From contig OX637342.1 in assembly GCA_951799405.1 (NCBI GenBank), positions 4,774,001 to 4,838,000 on the forward strand: DNA of 64,000 nt, in the 5' to 3' direction. Origin of the DNA: Agapetus fuscipes (lineage: Eukaryota > Arthropoda > Insecta > Trichoptera > Glossosomatidae). How positions within the stretch are numbered: the stretch's first letter is position 1; each line of letters begins with the position of its first letter. A model generated the notes under the pieces. That model was not told the DNA's origin and searched no databases. It saw only the letters and a list, made by a program, of their open reading frames with translations. This document shows, piece by piece, positions 8,875 through 19,159 of this stretch. The position numbers and the translations under genes are program-made.

Positions 8875-10259
8875 GTAAGTTACAATTTTATCATCACCTT
8901 TCAACTTGTACTAGAAGCTAAAATTGAGATTCGAAATTTCGTATCAAAGATTCCCAAAGGTTCATCCTTAGAGCATATTTTATTTTATTTTATTAAGGAG
9001 ATAAAACAGATACAGACACGATAACAAAGACAAGAAAAATGTAAACATAAACAGTAGAGTGCCTTAATCCTAAAGAATTCCCACAAATATGTAAAAAAAA
9101 TTAAAGTAGCTGACAAAAAATAAATCGAAGAAGTACATAATAGAGTCTTTCTTTAAAAAAACCCGTTGACTTGTTCAACGACCAAGCTCGCATAGGGTCG
9201 GACGGATAATGGCGTTCACCTAATAAATCATTCGTGGTTTGGACAATGGATGATTTATTTGGTGGCTTACTTAAGCTTACTTAGGCTTACTCAGTATTCA
9301 CAAGAAATGAGAACTGCTACTTCGAGAGTAGGAAACACCCAAATTTTCGTTGGTTAAGACTGAAAATATTTTTGTAATAACACCAAATGCAGCGCTTTCG
9401 GAGACAGTGTGGCCAGAAGCTGTGTAATACATGTAACTTAGATGGGAGATTCGAGCTGTAGTTACAACTTTCCCATTTCCAAAGGGATGACATAAAAAGT
9501 CATCTTTGGGATCTAATTGCTTATGTAGCCTTGAGTTGTATACTCGTATTTTTGTGTACTTGTGCTTTTGAATAATTAATGTTTAGCCATTTTTTGTAGG
9601 CAATGATGTTGACCGCATTGACATCCAACTACTACGAAGAAGAGGTGGACACAACACAACAAGTGCTTGACTACAATTACAGCATAGTCATGGAAGAAAA
9701 GTACGTCGAACTGCTGTATGAAAACATCGAGAACCAGCTTCAAGAGAAATTCACAAAAAATCTAAAAGTATGGAACCTAGAAGACATAATCAACGTGATT
9801 CTGAGCAAAAATGAAAGCAAGAACGCTTACGTCTTCAGAAAAGACAATTCTCGTTTCATGTCTCGACTTCCTAGTTTATTCTCAAAAGGAAGACCGATGC
9901 TGCACACAAGCATAAAGTGCCCTGTTCCTTGTTTATCTGTTTTTACTGCCCCACTAGGATCTCCGTATCTTAGAAGATTGAACTACGTTTTGAGGAAATC
10001 CATCGAAGCAGGCCTGCAGGATCATTGGGATGAAATGGACAATTACAAGCAAATCATCCAAGGGAAGAAAGTTGTGTACAAAGGTAAAATAAGCAACGAA
10101 AAGCTACCATTAGCTATGGACAATGTGTCGATGGCTTTCATTGTGTTGATTGTAGGACTCATCACAAGTGCGGCTGTATTTTCGATTGAGTTGATCGTAT
10201 TTTGGAGAAATGTTTGGTTTCCTTATACGGTTTCCATTTCCAGAAGAATTGAATACTAA
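7585..10259 (+). CDS. divergent ionotropic receptor (IR), two exons
   Basis: 649-aa receptor channel of the insect IR family (chemosensory relatives of ionotropic glutamate receptors), located in the plasma membrane. Exon 1 is 7585-8874 (430 codons, phase 0, donor GAG|GTAAGT); exon 2 is 9600-10259 (acceptor TTTTTGTAG|G). Seen: a signal peptide (about residues 1-26); a long divergent N-terminal region; the S1 half of the ligand-binding domain, with HTVTGLLAKVANAQID about residues 277-292 and ending YLIPKAKREKQFKNFFKAVK; M1 about 346-367; pore/M2 around 405-440, spanning the splice junction; S2; and a last membrane helix about 607-632. The canonical SYTANLAAFLT motif is absent, replaced by MMLTALTSNYYEEE, so this is a divergent IR, not a co-receptor of the IR25a/IR8a type. 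I cannot assign a subfamily number or ligand. It lies opposite to, and probably within an intron of, the minus-strand gene at 10714-12648. Confidence 0.85.
8875..9599 (+). other. IR intron with repeat debris
   Basis: 725-bp GT-AG intron. About 8980-9060 resembles the 3' tail of a poly-A LINE. About 9145-9340 holds scraps of SINE-A (CGACCAAGCTCGCA, GCGTTCACCTAATAAATCA) and SINE-B (TTCACAAGAAATGAGAAC). Confidence 0.7.
9600..10259 (+). CDS. IR exon 2
   Basis: 219 codons plus TAA. Encodes the end of the pore helix, the S2 half of the ligand-binding domain and the final membrane segment (AFIVLIVGLITSAAVFSIEL), ending SRRIEY in the short cytoplasmic tail. The frame joins exon 1 exactly at GALE|AMML. 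Confidence 0.85.
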   Translation, partial: AMMLTALTSNYYEEEVDTTQQVLDYNYSIVMEEKYVELLYENIENQLQEKFTKNLKVWNLEDIINVILSKNESKNAYVFRKDNSRFMSRLPSLFSKGRPMLHTSIKCPVPCLSVFTAPLGSPYLRRLNYVLRKSIEAGLQDHWDEMDNYKQIIQGKKVVYKGKISNEKLPLAMDNVSMAFIVLIVGLITSAAVFSIELIVFWRNVWFPYTVSISRRIEY

Positions 10260-10713
10260 TGAAAAACAGTGACAAATCTGTTCATACTTTGTTTATGCCT
10301 TTCAGTACTTCAACGCATATAAAGTTTCTGAAATCGAGATGGGTCAAGCATATGTAAAAGATTCTAGATTATCGTGTTCTGAAAAAACTAATGAATGTAT
10401 AAGAACTACCAACATGGAAAAAAATGATGAGAAGACCCAAGCTACGGTGTGAAGATAGAAAAAAGAGATACAAAACAACTTCTTGGGATGAAAAGTTGGA
10501 GGAAGACTGCAAAGGATAGTAGTAGTTGAAGGCAAAGTATTTTGGAAGTCAAGGCTCAAATTTGGCTAAAACACCATTTGGATTACTTATGTTTTTGCCG
10601 TTTGAATAGATTTTTTCATTGATTTGTAGGTATTTCAAATAATTGATTTAATTAAAAAGTTCATCGAAATTCATTGTAAGCTTTTAAGTCAAATAAATGA
10701 GTAGATCAATTAC
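10260..10713. other. IR 3' flank / first coding intron of the minus-strand gene
   Basis: No coding potential that I recognise. AATAAA occurs at about 10692-10697 on the + strand. The minus-strand donor GTAATT is at 10713-10708. Confidence 0.5.
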
Positions 10714-12648
10714 CTGGAGTTTTTCTTGCAGACCCTTCATCTCTGATTTAGCCGCATGCAATGATTGACTTAGTTTCGCCACCTCACAGTCTGCAGGCCC
10801 CAATTTGCTGGGACCTCTGCAAACAGGTGGAGAACCCTTTAGGGCAGATCGAAGCTGCCCTTCTAAAGCAGCTTCTCTTCTCTTAGCTTCTGCCCGTTCT
10901 TTCCTGCTCTCTGCCTCTTGTAGCGTCTTGTACTCCCGGAAAGCGCTCCGCTCACTTTCCAAGATTTTTTTCAAAGAGGAATATTCTTGTTGCAACTGGT
11001 CAGCCGTTGACCTTAATCTTTTTGTGATCATCAGTTCACCTTCAGCTTTTTGTAAAGCCGCTTCTACTCTAGCTTGGCTGCTGACAATCTTGTTGACCAC
11101 ACTATCTATCTTATCCTTGTGATCATTTTCTAGTTTCAATAATGGATCAACATTTTTATCATCACTTTTCTTGGCATTTTTCTTCAAAATAGGTTCAACC
11201 TTTGTCAATTCTGCGTTGGATTTTTGTACGATATTTTCTTTTACTAAATTAGTTTCTGGCTTAATGCTTAAATTCTGTGTCGAACTATTCAGACTCCTCG
11301 ATTTACTGATGCTTCTTTTGAGTCGCTCAGGTTTTACCATTTTTACCTCACGTTTTGGTTCATCGTCCACTTTGACATTGTAAATGATCTCTTTCTTTTG
11401 TTCCATATTACTCTTCACCGGTAATTTTGAGGTCTCTGTATTTTTGCTTACGCTGGATTTTGGTTTTTCTGTTTTGACTACTTCAACTGCCTGACTCGTT
11501 TTACTTTCTGATACTATTGGATGGACGATAACTTTTTCTTGCCCAGCACATACATTACTCTCTTTTTTTGTATGTAAATCTTTAACAATTTTATTATTTC
11601 CATTATTTGCTTCCATACTTATTTTGTGAACAACTATTTTCGCTTCTTTGTCAAAAGTCTTTGAACTGTTTGGTTCATTTTTTACACCTTCGCTTGCATC
11701 TATCTTGTTTTTAGATTCAACTTTAGTTTCAACATTAATATTATGAACAATTGCTATATTTTCAAACTTTTCCGTTTCAGAACTTGCTTTTATTTCATTT
11801 TTTGGACTCGATTCACTAGGTATTTCTATCTTTATATTGTAAACACCAATTTTTGACTCACATTTCGGCTCAACGTTTTTGGGCGGTTCATTTTCTTGTG
11901 TACTCAAGTCCTTGACATCTTTACCATTCGTATCAGTTTGCATACTTATTTTTTTAGATTCTTCGACAGCATTTTCTATCCGTATTTTATGAACAATAGT
12001 TTTATCTTTCTGATCAATCTCTTCATTTTTCTGATTGCTGTTTTGAACTATTCCAATTTTACTCTTCAACAAAGAAGCATTATTCACATTTAATTCATTC
12101 TTTTTTTCGTAAAACGAATGATTTTTAACAGGAGTATCGAATGTGATGCGGTGAACTATGACTTTTGGCATCAAATCATCAAAATTATCCGCCTTACTAG
12201 GAACAGAAGTCTGAACAGGCTCTGGTACTCCATCAAATTTTCTTTTATCTTTCAACAACTTCTTACTCAAAGCATCTATAAACTCTTGACTCTGATCACT
12301 TAAAACTTTAGGTAAATGGCTGTTTGCAGCATTATTTTTTTGATCATTTTCTGCACTTGTAGTTTCAAAATTCTGACCATTTATTGGTTCGACAGTTTCG
12401 TCTCTTGAATAATCACTATCCAAAGCAAATCTGACAGTTTTTATGACTGAACTGTCACTTTTATGTTTCCTCTTTGGCGCTACTGGCAGGCTCGTGTGTG
12501 ATCCTATGGGATCCGTACTCTCTGTATTCATGTCATAACCAGAGGTCGTTTTTTCGTCATCAAACGAATTAGCTTCGTTATCGTTAATATTTATTGCTTG
12601 GTCAACACAGTCCACGGTCTCTATTCGATCCTTCTTCTCGGCATCCAT
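10714..12648 (-). CDS. unidentified coiled-coil protein with repeated V-H-x-I motif, first coding exon
   Basis: 645 codons from ATG at 12648 (context CAAAATGG) to a CAG|GTAATT donor at 10714/10713, phase 0, so the protein continues in exons beyond the window. The frame is open upstream of this ATG to 12762 but holds no other ATG. A splice acceptor (CTCTGTTTCAG, exon from 12822) places 12649-12822 in the 5'UTR. Content: hydrophilic, Lys/Glu/Asn-rich, low complexity, no signal peptide or membrane helix. Seven short hydrophobic motifs of the type [VI]-V-H-x-I (VIVHRI, TIVHKI, GVYNI, IVHNI, VVHKI, VIVHPI, IIYNV) occur near residues 163, 217, 268, 299, 338, 373 and 421. A strong coiled coil lies at about 512-602 (KKILESERSAFREYKTLQEA), then a Gly/Pro break, then another helix up to the donor. 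I do not recognise the family; a cytoskeletal or centrosomal scaffold is possible but only a guess. Confidence 0.72.
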
Positions 12649-12822
12649 TTTGGACAAATGCTTGAACAGTTTTCCCAACTTCTTTTTTATATACCTCACC
12701 ACTCTTTTCTTTAATTTCTGCGTTTTGAAATTTTGTCTACTTCTTTGTAGACTCCTCTTTATTCAAAGAGGAAATGAGGCTCTCTTCTGATTCGTTTGGT
12801 CCAATATAGATTCTGGTTATTC
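12649..12822 (-). other. 5'UTR part of the coiled-coil gene exon
   Basis: Runs from acceptor TTTCAG|GAATAACC to the base before the ATG; in-frame stop at 12765-12763. Confidence 0.55.
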
Positions 12823-13029
12823 CTGAAACAGAGTAAAAACAATTAATTTAGCGCCCTTTTACACAAGAAGCTTTTATTTTTTTTATACGTACATCTTAAT
12901 CTTCCCTTCAATACTATAATATAAACACTGTTAGAACACTTCTTTTATTTCATTCAAATCCATCACCATTTTCATAAAATTTATTCTTTTTCACTCATTC
13001 CATATTTCATTCTTTCACTTGTTAACATG
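12823..13029. other. non-coding AT-rich sequence
   Basis: Upstream intron or flank of the minus-strand gene; nothing recognisable. Confidence 0.4.
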
Positions 13030-13285
13030 TCTATAATAATTCATAATCTAAGTTGCAAAGATACGAGTATGTTGATATTTCAAGCTCATTCATATTAATG
13101 CATGCCCTCAAGCAGGCACATCTACTCTGCATGTGTATATACAAAATAAACCAAACCTCACATGAATAAATACATCTTGCAACCCTTGCAGCCTTTCCCT
13201 GAAATCGGGGTGGAATTGATAAAAGTGAACCAAGTTTTTGCAGCATGTGTGGTCAATCTTAGACCAACCTATTCGTCAGGGAACT
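13030..13285 (-). repeat. LINE-tail/SINE repeat copy
   Basis: Full length but divergent; begins on its own strand with GTTCCCTGACGAATAGGTTG. Confidence 0.65.
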
Positions 13286-13674
13286 AAGTTATATCAAGTA
13301 ATACTTTTAACGTTCTGTCTTTCTTAATTTTCTCTATATCTACCTACACCCTTAATGATGTAATTATGTATAACTAGGAGTGGCCAGAACCACTTTGCAG
13401 AACCCTTGATGTATGTCATACTAAAACACGACGCTTATCAAACACACTGTAGCATTTCTTTCACATATAAAAAGCATGCAAGTCACGATGTTTCAGTAGG
13501 TAACTAATATTTACTGGCACCGTGCTGGGTATTTATATCCACACGGCTTTCATCGCCACCTAATGGTGCTTCATTGGCTACATCCGACATAAGCACTCAT
13601 CACCATCATCAGCTATTAGGAGCATAATATGGTGCCACGACCAAATGTGCATTGACAGATTGCCTACCGACACC

Positions 13675-14068
13675 ATGGCCACTGACAAAATGTCCACGCG
13701 ACGAAATGTTCACGCGACAAAATGTCGACGTGACGAAATGTAAACGCAACGAAATGTTCACGTGACAAAATGTCCACGAGACGAAATGTTCACACGACAT
13801 AATGCTCACCGACAAAATGTCTATCGACTAAATATCCACGCGACAGAATGTCCACGCGACATAATTTCCACGCGACAAAATGTCGACGTGATGAAATGCC
13901 ACGCGACGAAATGTTCACGCGACAAAATGTCGACGTGACGAAATGTCCATGCAACGAAATGTTCACGTGACAAAATGTCCACGAGACGAAATGTTCACGC
14001 GACAAAATTTCCACGCGACAAAATGTCCAGGCGACAAAATGTCCACCGACAAAATATCCACCGCCATT
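13675..14068 (+). repeat. minisatellite, ~16-bp unit CGACAAAATGTCCACG
   Basis: About 22 degenerate units alternating CGACAAAATGTCCACG, CGACGAAATGTTCACG and CGACGTGACGAAATG. Long open frames on the minus strand here are a by-product of the repeat. An inverted short array of the same unit lies at 14301-14372. Confidence 0.85.
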
Positions 14069-14093
14069 TTTTTTAATATGCTGCTTTAATATC

Positions 14094-14265
14094 TGCTCCT
14101 TGACTGATAGGTTGGTATGAGGCTGAACCCCCGTACTGTGAAAATTGGTTCACTTTTGTACCTAACCTACGTGTGCCTGTCTGCGCGCAGGCATGCATTT
14201 AATATAAGCCTTACATGTTAACATATCTTTGCAGCTTGGATTATTGATTATATATGGATAGATAT
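14094..14265 (+). repeat. LINE-tail/SINE repeat copy
   Basis: Internally deleted; sits between the two inverted minisatellite arrays. Confidence 0.65.
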
Positions 14266-14300
14266 ACGATTTATGTATTGATTTATTTTTAAACACTTTT

Positions 14301-14372
14301 CGGTGAACATTATGTCGATGGACATTTTGTCGCGTGGACATTCTGTCAATGGACATTTTGTCGTGATACGGG
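14301..14372 (-). repeat. inverted minisatellite array
   Basis: About four units reading GGACATTTTGTCGCGTGG on the + strand: the reverse complement of the 13675-14068 unit. Confidence 0.75.
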
Positions 14373-14519
14373 AGCATATTAGCATCACATGTTCCAGGGA
14401 ATATCCTTTTAATATCCTGATGGATCCGTTGCATTAAAAATAGATTAGCATGATATGCAGTAATAAATCAAGATGAAAAAATCAAGATTCTTGTTCAATA
14501 ATTTTTCTGATTCCTGATG

Positions 14520-14715
14520 GAGGATTGGTTCCGTGGCTGATAACTAACCATGCTGTAAAAGTTGGATCACTTTGCAAATGTCAACTCTGTTTCAGAGAAG
14601 GCAAAAGTTGCAGGGCTTATGTTTATTTGAGATTCGGGTTTTTATATTGTTGATAAACATGCAGCATTAGGTACCTACACTAAAAAATGTTAATATATCT
14701 TTGCCACTTTAATTA
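14520..14715 (+). repeat. LINE-tail/SINE repeat copy
   Basis: Diverged copy with deletions in the 3' half. Confidence 0.6.
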
Positions 14716-14974
14716 TAATTGATGGATTAAACTTAGATGATGTACTAGATTCACTGCAATAAAACCAGTTTTAATGGGATTTTTTTTTTAAAAATAGGGA
14801 CAAAAATTTTACCCAGTTTCCAAAGGTTTTACATTTATGGTTATACCAAAAAACTTTTTCAGTCAAATTAAATCAAAGTTTGCAATCAATTTAAAAAAAA
14901 AGTTTATCGGGAAACGAAGAATTTATGTTAAAAAGTTTGCTCTTTCTATTTCATAACGTAATTTTTTTTTTCTC

Positions 14975-15235
14975 GCTCTTTCTTAACTTATAGGTTGGTA
15001 TGAGGCTGACCACCCATATCTACTGTAAAAAATGGTTCACTTTGCCAATGTCACCCCTGTTTCAGGGAAGGTCGGCAAGAGTTGCAGGGCTTATGTACAT
15101 TTGAGATTGGGTTTTTATATTGTGGATCCACATGCGGCATGACGTGTTAGCGCGAACTTATACATGTCCGCTTGTGGGAATGCGCTTAATGTGAATCTTA
15201 AATGATATATAAATTTGCAGCTTAGATTTAGATTT
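14975..15235 (+). repeat. LINE-tail/SINE repeat copy
   Basis: Full length, well conserved; ends GCAGCTTAGATTTAGATTTA, showing the short tandem tail. Confidence 0.75.
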
Positions 15236-15569
15236 AGATTTTTTTAGAACTGTAACTTATTCATTAAAGAAAACGAGAGTACTATTTATAAAAAAATGTA
15301 CCTAATCAGTCTAAATCAAAAACAAATATATTGAAGACAAAAAAAACTAGTTGCAGTTTATTTGATAGCAAAAAAAAGCATGTTAATTTTTCTGAGAGTT
15401 TTATTATCTTACTAAACAAATCAGGTATTTTTATTGTCCACAAGATTTCGTATATTTACCCATAATAATATTTTTATTTCCATGACTCAGCTCGCTGTAT
15501 TTTACCGCTAGAGTTTTCTACGTGGTGTGTCAGATTTTCATATATGGAAGGATGATTTTTAGTATATCG
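15236..15569. other. no feature seen
   Basis: AT-rich; nothing supported. Confidence 0.4.
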
Positions 15570-15785
15570 CCACCTTAAAGGTAAAACTGAATAAGTGCTG
15601 ATTCACTGATTTGAGAAATCGTGGATAAAAACTTTTATTGGGTGTAACTGCAAGTGAACCAATCATAAGGAAGTGCTCATGAAAAACTTCTAACTGAAAG
15701 ATTTTCACACTTTTGTATTTTTTGCTTTCTCTCGCAGAAAATAGGGTATATTTACTTGTTTCAAAAACCTATAATAGCTTAATAT
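15570..15785 (+). repeat. dispersed repeat R3 copy
   Basis: Begins AAACTGAATAAGTGCTGATT and continues with TTTGAGAAATCGTGG and TTTTATTGGGTGTAACT. Matches 36475-36690 and, inverted, 56925-57170. Confidence 0.6.
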
Positions 15786-16329
15786 GCCACTTATTTAAAA
15801 TTCAAAAATTCACGGTTCATTATAATTGCGATGGGTGCGAAGGGTTTATGTAAGCGCAGACAAGACCAATGCCAACAATCCAGAACAAATTCTAACCTTT
15901 TGCCTGTTAACAAAGTGTCGACACTCGGAGTATCATCGTTCTCTTTCTTACTAACTTGGAACTGTATTAAGGTAGGTTGAAACAGATATGTATCTACTGG
16001 CGTCAAAATAGTTTCTACTTATAACTCAATGATTTTTTGCATATCGTGATTATTATTGGCAAACTACTTAACACCCATCTGTATGAGTTGTGTTATGAGC
16101 ACCTCCTTCAGAAAATCCTGTATCCGTTTATTAGTCATCAAGAGTAGAATAAAAATGTTTACCCACATACTCAACAGAGTATCGTACATTATAAGTATTA
16201 TTACGTAACAAAAACTTCAAAATGTAACTGACAGCCTATAGTATTATCCCTCTCAAATATTTCTCTTTTAATTTTCTTGTTCAGCTTTTCTTGCTACAAA
16301 TTCATAAAACAATTTATTTGTTTAGTTTG
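15786..16329. other. unassigned non-coding stretch
   Basis: A 71-codon open frame on the minus strand (15791-16006) has no recognisable domain; otherwise AT-rich. Confidence 0.35.
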
Positions 16330-16615
16330 GACATATTGAAAGGATGAATGAAGACCGACTGAAAAAAAAGTGTATAAAGGGAATGTATTAATAGGTAAGC
16401 GTGGAAAGGATAACCTAGGAAAAAATGGATTGATCAAATAAGTGAGATTGCGAATGAATGTAATTTACAGAGTGGAAACAAGAGAAGAGCATGCATGAAA
16501 AGAGTGATGAAATTAGATGAGATGAAAGAAGTATGCATGGACAGAGTCAAGTGGAGGCACTTGTGTGGAGGTACCAGCCACCCCTAGAGGAATGGTGGCT
16601 GGATACAAGACAAGA
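16330..16615 (+). mobile_element. 3' end of RTE-like LINE, second subfamily
   Basis: A frameshifted remnant encodes the same C-terminal region as 20341-20627 (FGHIERMNEDRL, then KRRACMKRVMKL). It ends CCACCCCTAGAGGAATGGTG and then ACAAGACAAGA, the short tandem tail of this subfamily (inverted copy at 25985-26460). Confidence 0.65.
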
Positions 16616-16797
16616 GAAGATCTCAGGACAGTCCGGTCGATAGCTCAGTTGGTAGAGTGCTTAAATTCCATACCGAGAGCTCGGCTTCGAATCCCACCGA
16701 GGGTGTCAGAATGGTTTCCCGTTTGGGTGTTTCTTTCAAATACCCAAAATAAAATACTGGCAAGGTATACTTCTGCCTTCGCAAGAAATGAGTACCA

Positions 16798-18240
16798 CTT
16801 CCAGCTGATTCTGTGGAAAATTATAGACCTGTGTCGTCCGTTCCTTTTATATCGAAAATTATTGAGAAGGCCGTTGTTTGGCAACTCACTCAGCACATGG
16901 AGCGAGGCGGATATCTGTCTAAGTTTCAGTCAGCATATAGAAAAGCTCATTCCACTGAGACTGCCTTACTTCGCATTGTGAATGATGTGATAGCTGCGGT
17001 TGGGGACGGTGCTCTTGCCATGGTGGCAGTACTTGACATGAGCGCTGCCTTCGACACTGTTGATCACAGTATACTCATCACTAAGCTTGATAGGTTGTAC
17101 GGAGTCCGAGGAGGAGTATCTAAATTGCTATCTTCATATCTGAAAGGCAGATGTCAGACTGTGGATGTTGATGGTGAGTCATCAGGTATGCCCATGGACT
17201 GTGGTGTGCCTCAGGGATCTGTGCTCGGGCCTTTACTTTTTACCCTGTACACAAATGATCTTGAGAGCACTGTACTGATGAACGGCACCAGCTACTATTC
17301 TTATGCTGATGATATTCTACTTTGTCGTTTCTGTCAGCCATCTATGACAGATGCCTGTAGTCTTGAGATGGTCCGGTGCATTGAAGTGGTGGCTGAGTGG
17401 ATGGCAAGGTGTCGCCTTAGAATGAATCCAGACAAGACAGAATTCATCTGGATGTCGTCTCCTGGTAGGAAACACTTGCTTGGCTCTTCACCAATTAAAG
17501 TAATGGGCCTGGATGTATATCCATCTAGCTCAATTAAGTTTCTTGGGGTCCATCTTGACAACACTCTCTCCATGAGTACGCAAATAAGCTCGACTGTGAG
17601 CTCCTGTTTTTTTCACCTGAGGCAGTTGAGATGGGTCAGAAACTGTTTGACATCCGAAGCTGCTAAGATTCTCATTGCGTCCTTTGTTGTGTCGAGACTG
17701 GATTATTGCAATGGTCTGTTCTGGGGTCTTCCAAGGTTTCAGCAGTCTAGACTGCAATCCGTCTTTAATGCTGCAGCCAAATTACTTTTAGGAGGACGAA
17801 AAACTGACCATGTCTCTCCTCTGTTGCGGCGCCTTCATTGGCTGCGAGTCCCAGAGAGGATTGAGTACAAAATATGTGTTTCTGTTTTTAATGCCCTCAG
17901 AGGAGTTGCCCCATCGTACTTGTGTGAATTGTGCAGAGTCGACCAGATAGGTGGAAAACGATGCACTCTTCGTTCTGCACAGAGTGACGCCGTAAACAGG
18001 CTTCAACTGCCTCTTCGACGGAACAGAACTGGTTTCGGAGACAGGGCTTTTAGTTCGGCTGGTCCATCCTGCTGGAATAGTCTACCTCTGGAGTTGAGAA
18101 CAGAGACCAGTGTTGGCAGTTTCAGGAAGTTGCTTAAGACACATTTGTTTAACAGAAGCTTCAACACATAAAAGCGCCCTTGGGGTGGCTAGTGCCACTA
18201 AACGGCGCTGTATACAAATTGTCCAATTATTATTATTATT
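16798..18240 (+). mobile_element. 5'-truncated CR1/L2-clade non-LTR retrotransposon
   Basis: Starts inside reverse transcriptase and ends after a 3'UTR (GGCGCTGTATACAAATTGTC) with an (ATT)n tail, typical of the CR1/L2 group. Inserted in the SINE-B at 16637-18390. Confidence 0.75.
16813..18171 (+). CDS. reverse transcriptase and C-terminal part of LINE ORF2 (CR1/L2-like), N-terminally truncated
   Basis: 452 codons with no internal stop. The frame begins in insertion sequence and has no genuine start, because the endonuclease and the first RT blocks are lost. Numbering from codon 16813: RT block 1 ENYRPVSSVPFISKIIEKA at 2-20, AAFDTVDH at 78-85, GVPQGSVLGP at 131-140, catalytic YADD at 164-167, then thumb and a C-terminal region ending SFRKLLKTHLFNRSF, characteristic of CR1/L2-like elements. 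Catalytic residues are intact, but 5' truncation makes the copy non-autonomous. Clade is judged from motif style only. Confidence 0.85.
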   Translation: MENYRPVSSVPFISKIIEKAVVWQLTQHMERGGYLSKFQSAYRKAHSTETALLRIVNDVIAAVGDGALAMVAVLDMSAAFDTVDHSILITKLDRLYGVRGGVSKLLSSYLKGRCQTVDVDGESSGMPMDCGVPQGSVLGPLLFTLYTNDLESTVLMNGTSYYSYADDILLCRFCQPSMTDACSLEMVRCIEVVAEWMARCRLRMNPDKTEFIWMSSPGRKHLLGSSPIKVMGLDVYPSSSIKFLGVHLDNTLSMSTQISSTVSSCFFHLRQLRWVRNCLTSEAAKILIASFVVSRLDYCNGLFWGLPRFQQSRLQSVFNAAAKLLLGGRKTDHVSPLLRRLHWLRVPERIEYKICVSVFNALRGVAPSYLCELCRVDQIGGKRCTLRSAQSDAVNRLQLPLRRNRTGFGDRAFSSAGPSCWNSLPLELRTETSVGSFRKLLKTHLFNRSFNT

Positions 18241-18390
18241 ATTACCAGCCCCCTCGCGATTTGCGAAACCATCACTTCAACTGAATGGGTTGGCGTAAGG
18301 ACTGCCCCCCTTACTTGTAAGCTCGCCACGTGCGACCCCTTCGGGGAGAACGCGACAAGAAGTTACACTATATGTGAAGCCGACAATCTA

Positions 18391-19135
18391 GCAGCTCAGC
18401 TACCGACATTTTAAATCATGAATATTTCATCAAGCACTTGCCACGTCTCGCATGTGGATATATCTTCAAAATTTTCTTGTGTGGGTCGAACACCTCACTG
18501 CGACATCAAATCCTAAATCTGCAGATACAAGTCCTCCCACTAGAACCTCAAGTACAACACTTTATATCCATACTCAACTATGGCGTTTACCCAAATTAAT
18601 ATTGCATCTAAAACGCCACATCTGCTGAACGTGTAAACTTGTAAATATTTTTGGTAAAAGGCTACGGTCGAGTAGTACATAAGTTTTAGCACTTTGGGTA
18701 CTAGCATTATATTTATACTTAAGGCAAGACTATTCTTGTGAATTAATGTAATTTTACGGTTGTTTATTAACATGGATATTGCCGACATCTGTGCATCAAC
18801 CTTGGCCTCACCTGCCTACCGTAAAATATCAAAATGTCATTGTTAAGTATGATTTTATTGTAGAGACAAAGATACTGACGGGAGTGTTTAACGAATAGCC
18901 TACCGAGGCAATGAGTTGGAATTGAGCTAGAAACAAATTTTATGTAACTCATATGAAATTAAATAGGTATGCATTGTAAATGAAAATTTAAATGGTGAAA
19001 AAAATACCATTTTTTCTTCAATTTTCAGTTAAAAAAGGTTTCTGTACTCCATCGTGAAAAGGCAAAACCTACCTTGTCATCAGTTATCAAGTTAGTACCA
19101 CTTCCTTTCGTTGGCAAGGTTTTTATAAAATACGA
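18391..19135. other. no feature seen
   Basis: AT-rich sequence with short open frames only; nothing recognisable. Confidence 0.4.
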
Positions 19136-19159
19136 AGGTTTGATGGAATAAATGGTGAA

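Larger units (their letters stand above)
16637..18390 (+). mobile_element. tRNA-derived SINE-B interrupted by a CR1/L2-like LINE
   Basis: SINE head at 16637-16708: tRNA-like A box TAGCTCAGTTGGTAGAGTG and B box GGCTTCGAATCCC. The body runs to AAGAAATGAGTACCA at about 16797. The SINE resumes at about 18235 with ACCAGCCCCCTCGCG and runs to TTACACTATATGTGAAGC (about 18385). The repeated ACCA/TACCA at both junctions is consistent with a short target duplication made by the LINE. Confidence 0.75.

Noticed and set aside
8875..9024. Continuation of the IR frame after codon 430
   Set aside because: IR similarity stops at a perfect GTAAGT donor and resumes in phase at 9600.
13609..14014. Minus-strand frames of 68 and 74 codons rich in F, H, V and S
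   Set aside because: Produced by translation of the 16-bp minisatellite.
15791..16006. 71-codon minus-strand frame as an exon
   Set aside because: No recognisable domain and no convincing flanking splice sites.
16637..16708. Functional tRNA gene
   Set aside because: A and B boxes are present, but the acceptor stem ends do not pair and a SINE body follows. The same holds for 22235-22308, 29361-29430, 45590-45655 and 50960-51030.
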